A DNA stretch of 64,000 nucleotides from positions 930,001-994,000 of the forward strand of contig NZ_CP073695.1 in the NCBI RefSeq assembly GCF_018228765.1, written 5' to 3'. The position numbers and the translations under genes are program-made. The notes under the pieces were generated by a model. The model was not told the origin of the DNA. It searched no databases and worked only from the letters and a program-made list of their open reading frames with translations. This document shows positions 8,730 through 16,187 of the stretch, piece by piece (the stretch's first letter is position 1; each line of letters starts with the position of its first letter). The DNA is from Halorubrum ruber (lineage in GTDB: Archaea; Halobacteriota; Halobacteria; Halobacteriales; Haloferacaceae).

Positions 8730-9614
8730 TTACCAGAATTTCAGATTGTTTTTGACCGCCTCGCGCTTCAGCTCCTGGATGTGCTCGGTGAGGGGGATGT
8801 CCTTCGGGCACACCTCCGTACAGGAGAACTGCGTCTGACACCGCCAGACGCCGTGCTCCTGCTCGATGATCTCCAGGCGCTTCTGTTTCATCTCCTCGCC
8901 CTCGCGCTCGTCCATCGCGAACCGGTACGCCTTGTTGATCGCGGCGGGCCCGAGGTACTCGTTGTCGCCCGCGGCGATGTTGCACGAGGACATGCACGCG
9001 CCACACCAGATGCAGCGCGTGGACATCTTGATCTTCTCGCGGTTCTCCCGGTCCTGCCGCTGCTCTTCGAGCTCGCCGTCCGGGTACTCGTTCGTCTGGA
9101 AGTACGGCTCGACGGCCTCCATCTGGTCGTAGAAGTGCTCCATGTCGACGACGAGGTCCTTCGTCACCTCGGCGTGCGGGAGCGGCTCGACGCGGACGGG
9201 CTCGTCGAGGTCGGAGATCTGCGTCTTACACGCCAGCTTCTGGCCGCCGTTGACGAACATGGCGTCGGAGCCGCACACCGCCTGTCGGCAGGAGTGGCGG
9301 AACGTGAGCGAGGAGTCGTACGTGTCGCGCGCGTACATCAGCGCGTCGAGGACGGTCATCCCCTTCGTGAACGGGACGTGGAACGTGTCGAACCGCGGCT
9401 CCTGTTTCCCCTCGACCTGCGGGTCGTAGCGGAACACCTTCAGCTCGACCGTGCTCTCGTCGGCGGCCGCCTTCTCGGCCTCCTCCTCCTGTCGCTGCTC
9501 GCGGCGCTCGGCCGCGCGGCGCCGCTTCTCGGCGCGGCGCTCGTCGCCCTTCGAGGCGGGCTCCGTCTCGGTCTCGGTCGATTCCTCGGTCTGCTTCGGA
9601 ATTTGCGTGCTCAT
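8730..9614 (-). CDS. sdhB: Succinate dehydrogenase iron-sulfur subunit
   Basis: 294 residues. Residues 1-50 are a charged, Glu/Arg-rich extension typical of haloarchaeal SdhB. Then come the 2Fe-2S ferredoxin cysteines (SCRQAVCGSDAM with a later cysteine) and the two clusters CIWCGACMSSC and CQTQFSCTEVCPKDIP for the 4Fe-4S and 3Fe-4S centres. It moves electrons from FAD in SdhA to quinone at the membrane anchor. Seven nucleotides separate it from sdhD. Confidence 0.97.
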   Translation of the reverse strand: MSTQIPKQTEESTETETEPASKGDERRAEKRRRAAERREQRQEEEAEKAAADESTVELKVFRYDPQVEGKQEPRFDTFHVPFTKGMTVLDALMYARDTYDSSLTFRHSCRQAVCGSDAMFVNGGQKLACKTQISDLDEPVRVEPLPHAEVTKDLVVDMEHFYDQMEAVEPYFQTNEYPDGELEEQRQDRENREKIKMSTRCIWCGACMSSCNIAAGDNEYLGPAAINKAYRFAMDEREGEEMKQKRLEIIEQEHGVWRCQTQFSCTEVCPKDIPLTEHIQELKREAVKNNLKFW

Positions 9615-9621
9615 GGTCGGT

Positions 9622-9993
9622 TCAGTAGAGTCCGATGCCCGCCCACGCGTTCGCGGTGCGGATTCCCTGGGCGATCAACACGACGCTCGCGGCGACGAGC
9701 GTCCACTTGATCACGGTGCGTTTCGTGCCGGTGAGCCCCTGGTTCACCAAGGCGTTGTAGACGCCGTTGACCCCGTGGAACGTCGCGGTCACGAGGAAGA
9801 GGATCATCAGCGAGTAGTAGCTCAGCTGCTCCATCCGAGCCGAACTGGCGAGGAACGACACCTCGTCGGCGTGGTGGACGAAGTGGAGCAGGAAGAAGTG
9901 GAACGCCAACACCACCAGCAGGAAGACCGCCGTGACCCGCTGGAGGAACCACATCCGGCCGCCCGACTGGAACGAGGAGTAGCGCTCTGCCAT
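9622..9993 (-). CDS. sdhD: Succinate dehydrogenase membrane anchor subunit D
   Basis: 123 residues with three membrane helices (about 13-37, 56-78, 92-112). Histidines in the first two helices (FHFFLLHFVHHADE and TATFHGVNG) can bind haem b or line the quinone site. It lies between sdhC and sdhB with almost no spacer, which together with the fold identifies it as an SDH anchor. Confidence 0.93.
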   Translation of the reverse strand: MAERYSSFQSGGRMWFLQRVTAVFLLVVLAFHFFLLHFVHHADEVSFLASSARMEQLSYYSLMILFLVTATFHGVNGVYNALVNQGLTGTKRTVIKWTLVAASVVLIAQGIRTANAWAGIGLY

Positions 9994-9994
9994 C

Positions 9995-10420
9995 TCAGAA
10001 CGCCCCCGCGATGAACGTCGGGACGGACGCGACGGTGATCGCTCCGGTGAGGATCAGCGACGCGTAGAAGCTCTTGTCCTGTGCGTCCAGCCCGATTCCG
10101 AGGTCCGTGAGGAGGAGTCGGGTGCCGTTGAGCATGTGGAACACCGCCACCGCGAGCAGGCCGACCTCCAGGAGCCGCACGAGCAGCAGCCCCTCTAAGG
10201 AGACGATGGTCTGCGTGTACACGTCGGTGCCCGCTGCGATCGCCGCCTCGCCGGCGCCGGCCGCCGGAATCCCCGTACTCAACACGGCGATGTGCGTGAA
10301 CAGGTACCCGATGAGCACCCATCCCGTGAACTTGTGGAAGATCCACGCCCACATCCCCGCCTCGAACTCCCGCCAGCGGCCGAAGTCCTCGATGAGGCCT
10401 CGATTGTACGACTGACTCAT
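9995..10420 (-). CDS. sdhC: Succinate dehydrogenase cytochrome b subunit C
   Basis: 141 residues with three membrane helices. The N-terminal amphipathic segment ([20 protein letters not shown]) contains the SdhC-type signature with a conserved histidine, and [15 protein letters not shown] in the second helix supplies another. First gene of the sdhCDBA operon; its stop is 1 nt from the sdhD start. A TATA box lies just upstream, so the transcript is nearly leaderless. Confidence 0.93.
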   Translation of the reverse strand: MSQSYNRGLIEDFGRWREFEAGMWAWIFHKFTGWVLIGYLFTHIAVLSTGIPAAGAGEAAIAAGTDVYTQTIVSLEGLLLVRLLEVGLLAVAVFHMLNGTRLLLTDLGIGLDAQDKSFYASLILTGAITVASVPTFIAGAF

Positions 10421-10443
10421 ACCTAACGGTTCTGAACCGGGGT

Positions 10444-10453
10444 CGTATAGTAG
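10444..10453 (-). promoter_or_regulatory. TATA box of the sdhCDBA operon
   Basis: Minus-strand CTACTATACG, 24-33 nt before the sdhC start codon. Confidence 0.55.
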
Positions 10454-10590
10454 TTACTAACACGGCGTTGCTCGCTCCCGCGTCCCGGAACTCGGCCGCC
10501 TCTCGCGGGCGGGGCGGGCATCCCCGACCGGAGCCCGTTCGGTGACGTTTCCGTGCGACATCGTTCCACGCGGCGATCCGTCGCGGAAGC

Positions 10591-10598
10591 CTTATATG
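10591..10598 (+). promoter_or_regulatory. TATA box of the cold-shock gene
   Basis: CTTATATG, with purines just before it as a BRE, lies 26-33 nt before the ATG at 10624. This predicts a leaderless or nearly leaderless mRNA. Confidence 0.7.
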
Positions 10599-10623
10599 TC
10601 CCAGTCCCGCTTCTTCGGTCGCA

Positions 10624-10818
10624 ATGGCGAAAGGCGAAGTTGACTTCTTCAACGACACTGGCGGCTACGGTTTCATTTCGACTGACGACGCGGACGAGGA
10701 CGTGTTCTTCCACATGGAAGACGTCGGCGGCCCGGACCTCGAAGAGGGTCAGGAAGTCGAGTTCGACATCGAGGAGGCGGACAAGGGTCCGCGCGCGTCG
10801 AACGTCACCCGTCTGTAA
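10624..10818 (+). CDS. cspA: Cold-shock domain protein
   Basis: 64 residues, a single OB-fold cold-shock domain. RNP1-like GYGFIST and RNP2-like DVFFHMEDV are present, followed by EGQEVEFDIEEADKGPRASNV. It binds single-stranded RNA or DNA and is usually abundant in haloarchaea. It is more acidic than bacterial CspA. Monocistronic, with its own TATA box, and divergent from sdhC. Confidence 0.95.
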   Translation: MAKGEVDFFNDTGGYGFISTDDADEDVFFHMEDVGGPDLEEGQEVEFDIEEADKGPRASNVTRL

Positions 10819-10972
10819 GTCGGCGACGACACCCGAGGCGAATCGGCTTTTCGACTGTTCTCGTCCCCACAGCGGCGGCGCCGACGCGCGTTTCGCCGCG
10901 GGCGACGGGCCGCGCCGGCGGCGGTCGAACTCGCCACCGGACGGCCCCGACCGATAGGGATTTACCGCTCGC

Positions 10973-10990
10973 TGACTGACCGGTCAGTCA
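10973..10990. promoter_or_regulatory. Operator: perfect 18-bp palindrome before the TetR gene
   Basis: TGACTGACCGGTCAGTCA is its own reverse complement and ends directly at the ATG of the TetR-family gene. The position, touching the start codon where a leaderless transcript would begin, and the half-site spacing fit autorepression by the encoded TetR protein, and thereby control of the coupled exporter gene. Confidence 0.8.
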
Positions 10991-11707
10991 ATGAGCGACT
11001 CGCCGAGCGCGGCAGCGGAGATCATGGACGGGGTGTACAGCGCCCTCCGCGCTCACGGCTACGCCGACCTGACGATGCAGGACATCGCCGACGAGTGTTC
11101 GAAGAGCAAGTCGCTGCTCCACTACCACTACGACACGAAGGAGGACCTCCTCGTCGCCTTCTTGGAGTACATCATCTCCGACTCCGAGGAGCGGATCGCT
11201 GCCCGCGCGGACGACCCGCCGGTCGACCGGTTAGTCCAGTTCGTCGGCTGGTTCGTCTTCGCGCCCGACGAGGCCGACCGCGAGGCGTTCCACATCGCCC
11301 TCTTGGAGCTTCGCACGCAGGGGCCGTTCAACGAGCGGATCCGCGAGCAGCTGGCGCGCAGCGACCGGCTGCTCCGCGGGACCGTCGCCGACATCCTCGC
11401 GGACGGCAGCGAGGAAGGCGTCTTCCGCGACGTCGACGTCGAGGAGACGGCGGCCCTGCTCGTGGCGACCCTCGACGGCGCGCGGACCCGGCAGATCACG
11501 CTCGCCGGCGCCGAGCGCGGCGACGAGGGCGACGGCTACACCCGCGAGGTCGCGGAGGCGGCGCTCCGACGGATCGTCGGGCCGCTGCTCGCCGACGGGG
11601 TCGACCTGCCGCCGCTCGACGACGCGATCGACGAGCTGCGGCGCGATTCAAACGATTCTGAGAACGAGAGTCAGGAAGCCGACGAGCCAGCGGACGACCC
11701 CGAATGA
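10991..11707 (+). CDS. TetR/AcrR family transcriptional regulator
   Basis: 238 residues. The N-terminal helix-turn-helix is clear: SALRAHGYADLTMQDIADEC then SKSLLHYHYDTKEDLL. The C-terminal half is all-helical, as in TetR ligand-binding domains, and ends in an acidic tail. The perfect palindrome immediately upstream is the probable operator. The stop codon overlaps the start of the MFS gene (ATGA), so the repressor and transporter are translationally coupled and probably respond to a substrate of the exporter. Confidence 0.92.
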   Translation: MSDSPSAAAEIMDGVYSALRAHGYADLTMQDIADECSKSKSLLHYHYDTKEDLLVAFLEYIISDSEERIAARADDPPVDRLVQFVGWFVFAPDEADREAFHIALLELRTQGPFNERIREQLARSDRLLRGTVADILADGSEEGVFRDVDVEETAALLVATLDGARTRQITLAGAERGDEGDGYTREVAEAALRRIVGPLLADGVDLPPLDDAIDELRRDSNDSENESQEADEPADDPE

Positions 11708-13080
11708 CTCGCTTCGGGTTCGAGCGGCCGCCGCCGGTCCTGCTCGCGGTGATCGCGAGCACGTTCTTCGTCGGCTTCGGCGGCGGCGTCGTCTTCCCGA
11801 TCTTACCGAACCTCGGCGCGGTCCTCGGTATCTCGGCGTTCATGGTGGGCGCGATCCTCTCCGCGAACCGGTGGGTGCGGCTCGTCGCGAACGCGCCGGC
11901 TGGCGCCCTCGTCGACCGGTACGGGACGCGCACGCCGTTCGTCATCGGGCTGTTCGTCGAGGGGGTCGCCACGCTCGGCTACGTCGTCGCGCTCGCGATG
12001 CCCCCCGCCGAGTCGCTCCGCCCGCTCGCGGCCTCGCTGCCGAGGTTCGCGGCCGGCCCGCTGGTCGTCGGCGCGGAGGAGTGGTTCGCCCCGATCGACG
12101 TCGCCGTCGCGCCCGAGACGTGGTTCCTGCTCGCGCGGATCCTCTGGGGGCTCGGCTCCGCCGCGGTGTTCGCGACCGCCTACACCATCGCGGCCGACCT
12201 CTCCGACAGCGGCTCGCGCGGGACGAACATGGGGATCGTCCGCGGCGGGATCACGATGGGGTTCCCGGCCGGCCTCGTGCTCGGCGGGATCGTCTCCGCG
12301 CTCGCGGGCAACGTCGCCGCCTTCACCGTCGCCGCCGCGTTCGCGCTCACGGCCAGCGTGGTCGCGTACCGCTACGTCCCGGAGACGCACGTCACCGGCG
12401 ACCGCTCGGGAGATTCGATCAAGCCGTGGGAGGTCGACACCGCGATCCCGGCCGTGACGGTCGGCTTAGTCAACTTCGGGCTGATGTTCGCGTACATCGG
12501 CGCGCTGTTCTCCACGCTCGTCTTGTTCCTCGGCGCCGAGGACATCTCGCTGTTCGGCCTCGCCCCGCAGGGCACTTCCGGGCTGTTCATGGCCGGCACG
12601 GTCGTCTCGGCCGCGTTCTTCATGCTCGTCGGCGGGCGGGTCTCCGACACCCGGGACTCCCGGACGCCGATCCTGCTGGCGTTCCTCGCCGTCTCGTTCG
12701 TCGGGTTCCTGCTGCTCGCGCGGGCCGGGTCGGTCCTCTCTTTAGGCCTCGCCTGCGTCTTCATCGGCGCCGGACAGGGCGGGACGAGCGGCCCGATGAT
12801 GGCCCTCCTCGCGGACCTCACCCCCGACGAGCGGATGGGGCGCGCCTCGGGGACGAACAACGTCCTCGGCGACGTCGGCGGCGGCCTCGGACCCATGGTG
12901 TCGCTTCCCCTCATCGAGGCGGTCGGGTTCACCCCCATCTACGCCGCCTGCGCCGCTCTGCCGCTGCTCGCCGGGGGCGTCCTCCTCCTCGGCGTCCGCC
13001 GGGAGACCGGGACGTTCCTCCCCGGCCGCGTCGCGGACGAGGCGGGTTCGAGCGACCCGTCGAAGGTCGTCGACTCGTAG
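11704..13080 (+). CDS. MFS transporter (probable efflux)
   Basis: 458 residues with about twelve membrane helices. The MFS loop motif appears as NRWVRLVANAPAGALVDRYG between helices 2 and 3, and its second-half counterpart as GGRVSDTRDSRTP. The N-terminal half contains the helix GLGSAAVFATAYTIAADLSD. It overlaps the TetR gene by 4 nt, an arrangement typical of self-regulated drug or metabolite efflux. The substrate cannot be deduced. Confidence 0.88.
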   Translation: MTRFGFERPPPVLLAVIASTFFVGFGGGVVFPILPNLGAVLGISAFMVGAILSANRWVRLVANAPAGALVDRYGTRTPFVIGLFVEGVATLGYVVALAMPPAESLRPLAASLPRFAAGPLVVGAEEWFAPIDVAVAPETWFLLARILWGLGSAAVFATAYTIAADLSDSGSRGTNMGIVRGGITMGFPAGLVLGGIVSALAGNVAAFTVAAAFALTASVVAYRYVPETHVTGDRSGDSIKPWEVDTAIPAVTVGLVNFGLMFAYIGALFSTLVLFLGAEDISLFGLAPQGTSGLFMAGTVVSAAFFMLVGGRVSDTRDSRTPILLAFLAVSFVGFLLLARAGSVLSLGLACVFIGAGQGGTSGPMMALLADLTPDERMGRASGTNNVLGDVGGGLGPMVSLPLIEAVGFTPIYAACAALPLLAGGVLLLGVRRETGTFLPGRVADEAGSSDPSKVVDS

Positions 13081-13110
13081 TCGAGGGGGCCTTCGACCAG
13101 CGCAGCTACG

Positions 13111-13360
13111 GTTTATAAACGAACGAGGCGGTGGCGCGTGCCTGCGAGCGGCCCTTGGCCGCGAGCAGCACGCGCGAGGGAGCGGTGAGCGCTCGAAGAG
13201 CGCGAACCGCGAGGCTGGGGAGGTGTGAGGTGCCGTGCGGCGCTGTGCGGGGGCGGGGTTCAAAGGGGCAGCCGGGAGGCGGCCGTAGGCGACGCAAGCA
13301 CCGCAACGAGGGAGCGGTAGCGACCGAGTGAGGAGCGCAGCGAGCGTACGGCCGCCTCCC
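13111..13360 (+). repeat. Conserved block of a dispersed noncoding repeat element (copy 2)
   Basis: Starts with a GTTTATAAAC box (13111-13120). Then, in order: GGCGGTGGCGCGTGCCTGCG, a GGCCCTTGGCCGCGAGCA hairpin-like stretch, CACGCGCGAGGGAG, GCTGGGGAGGTGTGAGGTGC, TTCAAAGGGGCAGCCGGGAG, GCAAGCACCGCAACGAGGGA and GCAGCGAGC. The same order recurs at 45771-46018 (inverted) and, truncated, at 1-75. All six frames lack a convincing protein. Conserved blocks separated by variable stretches suggest selected structure, possibly a noncoding RNA made from the first TATA box. Confidence 0.8.
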
Positions 13361-13760
13361 GGCTGGGGCTTTGGAGGTGTTTGCGGCCGATTCGCTGTCA
13401 ACTGTTTATAAACGAGCGGCTGGGGCTTTGGAGGTGTTTGCGGCCGATTCGCTGTCAACTGTTTATAAACGAGCGGCTGGGGCTTTGGAGGTGTTTGCGG
13501 CCGATTCGCTGTCAACTGTTTATAAACGAGCGGCTGGGGCTTTGGAGGTGTTTGCGGCCGATTCGCTGTCAACTGTTTATAAACGAGCGGCTGGGGCTTT
13601 GGAGGTGTTTGCGGCCGATTCGCTGTCAACTGTTTATAAACGAGCGGCTGGGGCTTTGGAGGTGGTCACGGTCGCTCCGGCATCGACTATTTATAAACGG
13701 GCGGCTAGAGATTCGCTAGCGTTCCACTCGGTATCGCTCGATCTTTTATAAACACGCACT
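13361..13760 (+). repeat. Tandem 57-bp repeat array, each unit with a TATA box
   Basis: Five almost identical 57-bp units (GGCTGGGGCTTTGGAGGTG..., ending CTGTTTATAAACGAGC) plus diverged units at the right. TATA palindromes start at 13404, 13461, 13518, 13575, 13632, 13689 and 13744. Because 57 is divisible by three, several frames stay open through the array on both strands; these are artefacts. The GGAGG word follows each TATA by about 25 nt, close to where transcription would start. The array ends about 125 bp before rpl11. Confidence 0.9.
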
Positions 13761-13855
13761 GGACCAGCGTCGCTCGCCGAATGGGTGGTTCACCGCCAGT
13801 TACCCGATATATATGGTGTGCGAACCGCTGACTCCCCCTGCCCGAAAGAACAACC

Positions 13856-13863
13856 GTTAAAAG
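13856..13863 (+). promoter_or_regulatory. Promoter of rpl11
   Basis: GTTAAAAG, 23-30 nt before the rpl11 ATG. A further TATA-like TATATATG lies at about 13808-13815, so a second upstream start is possible. Confidence 0.5.
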
Positions 13864-13885
13864 TCGGCGACGGGTTCGTACGGAC

Positions 13886-14362
13886 ATGGCTGGAACTATC
13901 GAAGCGCTCGTCCCCGGCGGGCAGGCCAACCCCGGCCCGCCGCTCGGTCCCGAGCTCGGACCGACGCCGGTGGACGTCCAGGACGTCGTCGCGGAGATCA
14001 ACGACGAGACCGCTGCCTTCGACGGCATGGAGGTGCCCGTCACCGTCGAATACGACGACGACGGCTCCTTCACCATCGAGGTCGGCGTGCCGCCCACCGC
14101 GGAGCTCATCAAGGACGAGGCCGGTTTCGAGACTGGCTCCGGCGAGCCCCAGGAGAACTTCGTCGCCGACATGTCGATCGAGCAGGTGAAGACGGTCGCC
14201 GAGCAGAAGTCGAGCGACCTGCTCGCGTACGACACGAAGGCCGCCGCCAAGGAGGTCGGCGGCACCTGCGCCTCCCTCGGCGTCACCATCGAGGGCGAGG
14301 ACGCCCGGACGTTCGACGACCGCGTCGACGCCGGCGAGTACGACGACGTCCTCGACGAGTAA
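13886..14362 (+). CDS. rpl11: Ribosomal protein L11 (uL11)
   Basis: 158 residues. The N-terminal domain begins AGTIEALVPGGQANPGPPLG, with the PGPPLGPELG segment that contacts the stalk-base rRNA and is the thiopeptide-binding proline-rich region in the family. The C-terminal RNA-binding domain includes VGGTCASLGVTIEG. It is part of the GTPase-associated centre. It stands alone here, not with L1/L10/L12, and sits immediately downstream of the tandem TATA array, so read-through from that array could add to its transcription. Confidence 0.97.
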   Translation: MAGTIEALVPGGQANPGPPLGPELGPTPVDVQDVVAEINDETAAFDGMEVPVTVEYDDDGSFTIEVGVPPTAELIKDEAGFETGSGEPQENFVADMSIEQVKTVAEQKSSDLLAYDTKAAAKEVGGTCASLGVTIEGEDARTFDDRVDAGEYDDVLDE

Positions 14363-14408
14363 CGCCCCTTTTCGCGACTCTCCGACTTTCGGCGCCGCTT
14401 TCGATTCC

Positions 14409-14488
14409 GACCCGTTACACCGCGGGCCGTTCCGACCCGTTACACTGCGGACCGGCTACACCGTGGACCGGCTACACCACGGGCCGCT
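14409..14488 (-). repeat. Short imperfect tandem repeat over the stop codon of the DUF4013 gene
   Basis: On the minus strand the end of the gene, CGGCCCGTGGTGTAG, is followed by three or four imperfect repetitions of about 16-25 bp (CCGGTCCACGGTGTAG, CCGGTCCGCAGTGTAA and a third ending GTGTAA). Each repeats a stop codon in the same word. It looks like local slippage duplication. Confidence 0.7.
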
Positions 14489-15203
14489 CCGCGGGCTCCG
14501 GCTCGGGCGGTTCGGTCGCGACCGGCCGCACGTCGGCCCACGTCCAGCCGACGATCGCGGCCGCGGCGACGAGCGCGTAGAACTGGACGAACACGCCGGC
14601 GATCGTCCCGAGGACCGGAACCACGGAGAGCACGCCGATCGCGAGCGCGCCGGCGAGGACGACGACCGCCGCCGTGAGCCAGCCGGTCGCGTACGCCCGC
14701 TTCGTCACGACGCCCCAGAGCGTCCCGACGGCGAACCCGTCGCCGACCCGTCCCGAGTCCGCGACCGCGGCCAGCGCCGCCGGCGTCACGTAGAGCCCGA
14801 CGAGCGACAGTCCGAGAGCGACGAGCCCCGCGACGAGGACGACGATTCCGACGACGAACGTGCCGAGGAACGTCCCGGCGCCGCCGTCGCCGGCCCCCGG
14901 AACCACGACGAACGCGCTGAGACTCACGGCCACGGCGGCCGCGACGACCGCGAGCGGGAGCAGCGAGTAAACGAACGCGACCGCGAACGCCTTCAGCCCG
15001 TCGACGAAGAGCTCCCCCCACTCCCCGAAAACCGGCGGCTCGCCGTCGCCGTCGGCGGTGCGCCGCAGGACCCGCGTCAGGTAGCCGAGGACGAGGATCG
15101 AGGGGATGACGAGCGGGCTCGCCAGCAGCAGAAGCCCGCCGATGACGGCGGTGGTGACGGCGTCGTCGCCGTCGCGAAGGTAGGTGAGCGATGCTTCTAT
15201 CAT
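14472..15203 (-). CDS. DUF4013-type membrane protein
   Basis: About 243 residues with five or six hydrophobic helices and a conserved N-terminal segment (SLTYLRDGDDAVTT, then LASPLVIPSILVLGYLTRVL) that I recognise as the haloarchaeal DUF4013 family. Function unknown. The start is taken at the ATG at 15203, four codons inside the longest frame, because family members begin MIEASLxYLRD. The C-terminus is Pro/Glu-rich. Divergent from the 15311 gene. Confidence 0.75.
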   Translation of the reverse strand: MIEASLTYLRDGDDAVTTAVIGGLLLLASPLVIPSILVLGYLTRVLRRTADGDGEPPVFGEWGELFVDGLKAFAVAFVYSLLPLAVVAAAVAVSLSAFVVVPGAGDGGAGTFLGTFVVGIVVLVAGLVALGLSLVGLYVTPAALAAVADSGRVGDGFAVGTLWGVVTKRAYATGWLTAAVVVLAGALAIGVLSVVPVLGTIAGVFVQFYALVAAAAIVGWTWADVRPVATEPPEPEPAERPVV

Positions 15204-15310
15204 GATGATTCTCACACTTCTAACGCGCCGCGAGGTATTAACCTAGTACGGCGGCGTTCAGCGGCCACCGGAGCCGACGGATTTTATCCGACCCGACCCG
15301 ACTCGTCGGT

Positions 15311-15598
15311 ATGCCGGATCTACACCCGATCGCGAAGCGGATCCACAACGTCCAGCCCCGGCCGGTGCGGCTCGAACTCGACACCGGCGACAGCGGCGTC
15401 TTCGAGTTCTCATCGACGGAGTTCTTCCAGCGGGAGTTCCGCGGCGAGGGCGTCCGGACCGACGACGACCGCGACGCCGACTTCCGGCTGATCAGCTCCG
15501 ACGACTACGAGCGCATTCTGCTCGGTCGCTCCGGGTCCGACGAGGAGGGGTGGTCGATGGTCGGCGAGGTGATCGCGGCCGAGCGCGCCGAGGAGTGA
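15311..15598 (+). CDS. Conserved haloarchaeal small protein, function unknown
   Basis: 95 residues, acidic, no membrane segment. Sequence such as HPIAKRIHNVQPRPVRLELD and REFRGEGVRTDDDRDADFRL suggests a small beta-rich fold. I recognise it only as a conserved haloarchaeal hypothetical. A good haloarchaeal codon pattern and a TATA-like TTTTATCC 26-33 nt before the ATG support expression. Convergent with the uspA-type gene. Confidence 0.7.
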   Translation: MPDLHPIAKRIHNVQPRPVRLELDTGDSGVFEFSSTEFFQREFRGEGVRTDDDRDADFRLISSDDYERILLGRSGSDEEGWSMVGEVIAAERAEE

Positions 15599-15628
15599 GG
15601 GGACGGCGGGTCGCCCGCGGAGCCCGAC

Positions 15629-16084
15629 TCAGCGAACGACCGTCACGGGCACCTCGGCGCGGCGCACCACGCCCTCCGCGACGCTGCCGAGGAGGACCCG
15701 CGAGAGCCCGGTCCGCCCGCGGCTCGCCAACACCACGTGGTCGAACGGTTCGCCGGGAGCGTCGTCGTCCTCGCCGACGGGCTTCTCGCCGCCGGCCACC
15801 TCGAGGATCGTCTTCGTCGGGCGCCCGACCTCCAGCCGCGTGTCGATCCCCTGATCGACCGCCTCCGCCGCTTCGGAGAGAATCCGCTCGCCGCGCTGCT
15901 TGGCGCTGGCGTACCACTGGTCGGAGGCTCCCGGGAACCCGCCCTCGGCGCCCGTCGCCGAGTCCGCGGGGTTGATCACGTGGAGCGCCGTGAGGTCGGC
16001 GTCCGGCCACTCGGCGGCCGCGAACCGCAGCGCTTCGGCGGCCTCCTCCGACCCGTCGACCGCGACGAGGATGCGTTTGCTCAT
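15629..16084 (-). CDS. Universal stress protein (UspA family)
   Basis: 151 residues. The N-terminal RILVAVDGSEEA and the C-terminal ATP-binding loop ASRGRTGLSRVLLGSVAEGV, followed by AEVPVTVVR, match the nucleotide-binding Usp class (G-2x-G-9x-G type). A slightly long acidic insert (GEDDDAPGEPFDH) precedes the ATP loop. Role in stress signalling is inferred from the family. Confidence 0.93.
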   Translation of the reverse strand: MSKRILVAVDGSEEAAEALRFAAAEWPDADLTALHVINPADSATGAEGGFPGASDQWYASAKQRGERILSEAAEAVDQGIDTRLEVGRPTKTILEVAGGEKPVGEDDDAPGEPFDHVVLASRGRTGLSRVLLGSVAEGVVRRAEVPVTVVR

Positions 16085-16187
16085 ACGCGGCGGTTCGCCC
16101 GCTCCGGCAATAAAGGGCGGCGGCGACTCCGACGGGGCGGCAATCCGGGGCGCGCCGCGTCGCGCAGAGGGGCGCGGATACGTCTCG

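Noticed and set aside
13361-13700. CRISPR array
   Set aside because: Units are contiguous and nearly identical throughout, with no variable spacers, and no cas genes are near.
13371-13751. 126-residue repeat protein (EVFAADSLSTVYKRAAGAL units) and its minus-strand counterpart
   Set aside because: A 57-bp repeat keeps any stop-free frame open in every unit. Both strands and several frames are open at once, codon use is wrong, and the array holds TATA boxes. It is noncoding.
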